Positions 62,962-64,000 of a DNA stretch of 64,000 bases are shown here, piece by piece. The DNA comes from Amia ocellicauda. Its lineage: Eukaryota; Chordata; Actinopteri; Amiiformes; Amiidae. The translations under genes were made by a program, and so were the position numbers. Location: the NCBI RefSeq assembly GCF_036373705.1, contig NC_089851.1:7303420-7367419 (forward strand). Reading direction: 5' to 3'. The notes beneath the pieces are model-generated. The model searched no databases. It worked only from the letters and a program-made list of their open reading frames with translations, and had not been told where the DNA came from. The first letter of the stretch is position 1. Every line of letters starts with the position of its first letter.

Positions 62962-64000
62962 CGGAATTAAATAATTAAAACATCAGATTGGAATAACCCT
63001 TAATAATAATCTGCAATCTGCAGATATTAAACGTATTTAAAGAAAATATGTGAATTGCAGTATTTTCTTCCGATGTCATTGTGCTAATATTGTAGTGGAA
63101 AATTTGACTTTTATTATTATCTTCATGTTGTTAATTGGATTTATGTTCATTTTGTTTTGTCTAAAAGGCAATCATTAGTTTGTATTCACTCCTTTCTGGA
63201 GACTACTTTAATTATTAGTTTCCTGAAGTTGTACTACACCTATTGCCTTTAGGTTATTCAATGACCAGTAAACAGTATTAAGGTTGTGTATTCTGGGGCA
63301 CAGGTATTTGTCTGAAGTCTTAAAACAATGTCTGCTGCCTGAAGAATAATGCCCCCAGCACCAATCAACTCATCAAACACTTCAACAACAGTAATAAACT
63401 CAGGCCTGTGTTAATTATAATGCAAGTGGTACATCTATTTTGTGCAACTGTATTTTAATTAGATGTAATCACTTGTGATAGATAAGACTGCAACCCATTG
63501 TCTATCCGAAGATACAAAAATTACATCCTCGGTTCTTTTCTTAACTATTGTTATGTAATACACTTTTTATTACTTTCTCAGTGTATCCTGAGAACTTACT
63601 AAACCACTACAATATATTCCTGAAAATAAATCAATTAATATGTTAATTATAAACATAGTTATCTAAATTATACAGAACATTGTAGGAAACTGTTTGAGTT
63701 CAATACATTGATATGAGCTGTGGATTTTAATATCAAACAGATGTTTGACATGTAATTCCTGTTTTGATGAAATGCAATCAGCTGAAATGAAAGCAATGCT
63801 ACACATCACAAGACACATTGAATGAATCAGTTGGTTACCACAACAAACTTGTAATTCCTAAGACTGTAGGTTGCAACATCAGCCAACATTTACCAATGTC
63901 ATAGAAAAGCACATGTATAAAGCCTAGGGAAGCACAGAAAATATTAACAAGCTGGAAACAAAGAGTTAATAAAAAAAACTCCCAGGATGATACTTCATAC
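62962..64000 (+). repeat. Segmental duplication block 2, right copy (upstream region of an unseen second cyp8b1)
   Basis: The counterpart of 47424-48530. It includes the TATA context and runs to the window edge, about 120 bases short of where an ATG corresponding to 48655 would fall. It lacks the CACTA-like miniature element and contains about 350 bases (63248-63597) missing from the left copy. Confidence 0.95.
63916..63921 (+). promoter_or_regulatory. Duplicated TATA box
   Basis: TATAAA in the same ACATGTATAAAGCC context as at 48461. If transcription works as at cyp8b1, it would serve a gene starting just beyond the window. Confidence 0.5.

Overview
This is vertebrate, almost certainly ray-finned fish, nuclear DNA. 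It shows short coding exons with GT/AG borders, long AT-rich introns and spacers, microsatellites, and a dense load of fish-type Tc1/mariner, Harbinger, CACTA-like, L2 and CR1-like repeats. CR1-like elements beside L2 hint at a non-teleost or early-branching lineage, but the species is not determined here. Five protein genes are supported. In order they are als2cl (+, last 12 exons, 436 codons), ccdc13 (-, complete 14-exon model, 722 residues), higd1a (-, 3 coding exons, 93 residues), ackr2 (+, single coding exon, 389 residues) and cyp8b1 (+, intronless, 511 residues). The run CCDC13-HIGD1A-ACKR2-CYP8B1 matches the order I recall for human 3p22, which independently supports the names.

Layout. 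1-11.4 kb: 3' part of als2cl, with two Tc1-like transposons side by side in one intron, one of them structurally intact (6884-8104). 11.4-16.4 kb: spacer with a decayed Tc1 element. 16.4-24.8 kb: ccdc13 and its putative promoter. 24.8-26.2 kb: spacer. 26.2-30.1 kb: higd1a and a CpG-rich segment with CRE, ZNF143-type, CCAAT, GC-box and E-box motifs that may also serve ackr2. 30.1-35.4 kb: probable first intron of ackr2 with Tc1, CACTA-like and CR1 relics. 35.4-37.05 kb: ackr2. 37-48.5 kb: repeat-rich upstream region of cyp8b1. 48.65-50.3 kb: cyp8b1. 50.3-58.7 kb: Harbinger, DD38E-type Tc1 and L2 relics. 58.7-64 kb: a second copy of the cyp8b1 upstream region.

The most notable large-scale structure is that two blocks upstream of cyp8b1 (about 38.35-41.74 kb and 47.42-48.53 kb, the latter carrying the TATA box) recur in the same order and orientation at 58.68-61.10 kb and 62.96-64.0 kb. 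The window stops where the second cyp8b1 coding sequence should begin. This predicts a tandem cyp8b1 duplication with an unseen second gene just past the right edge. The two copies also act as natural filled/empty-site pairs for transposon insertions.

The five genes are not one pathway. als2cl is an endosomal Rab5-type exchange-factor relative, ccdc13 a centriolar-satellite/cilium coiled-coil protein, higd1a a mitochondrial inner-membrane respiratory-chain factor, ackr2 a chemokine-scavenging receptor, and cyp8b1 a bile-acid 12-alpha-hydroxylase. Their linkage is inherited synteny.
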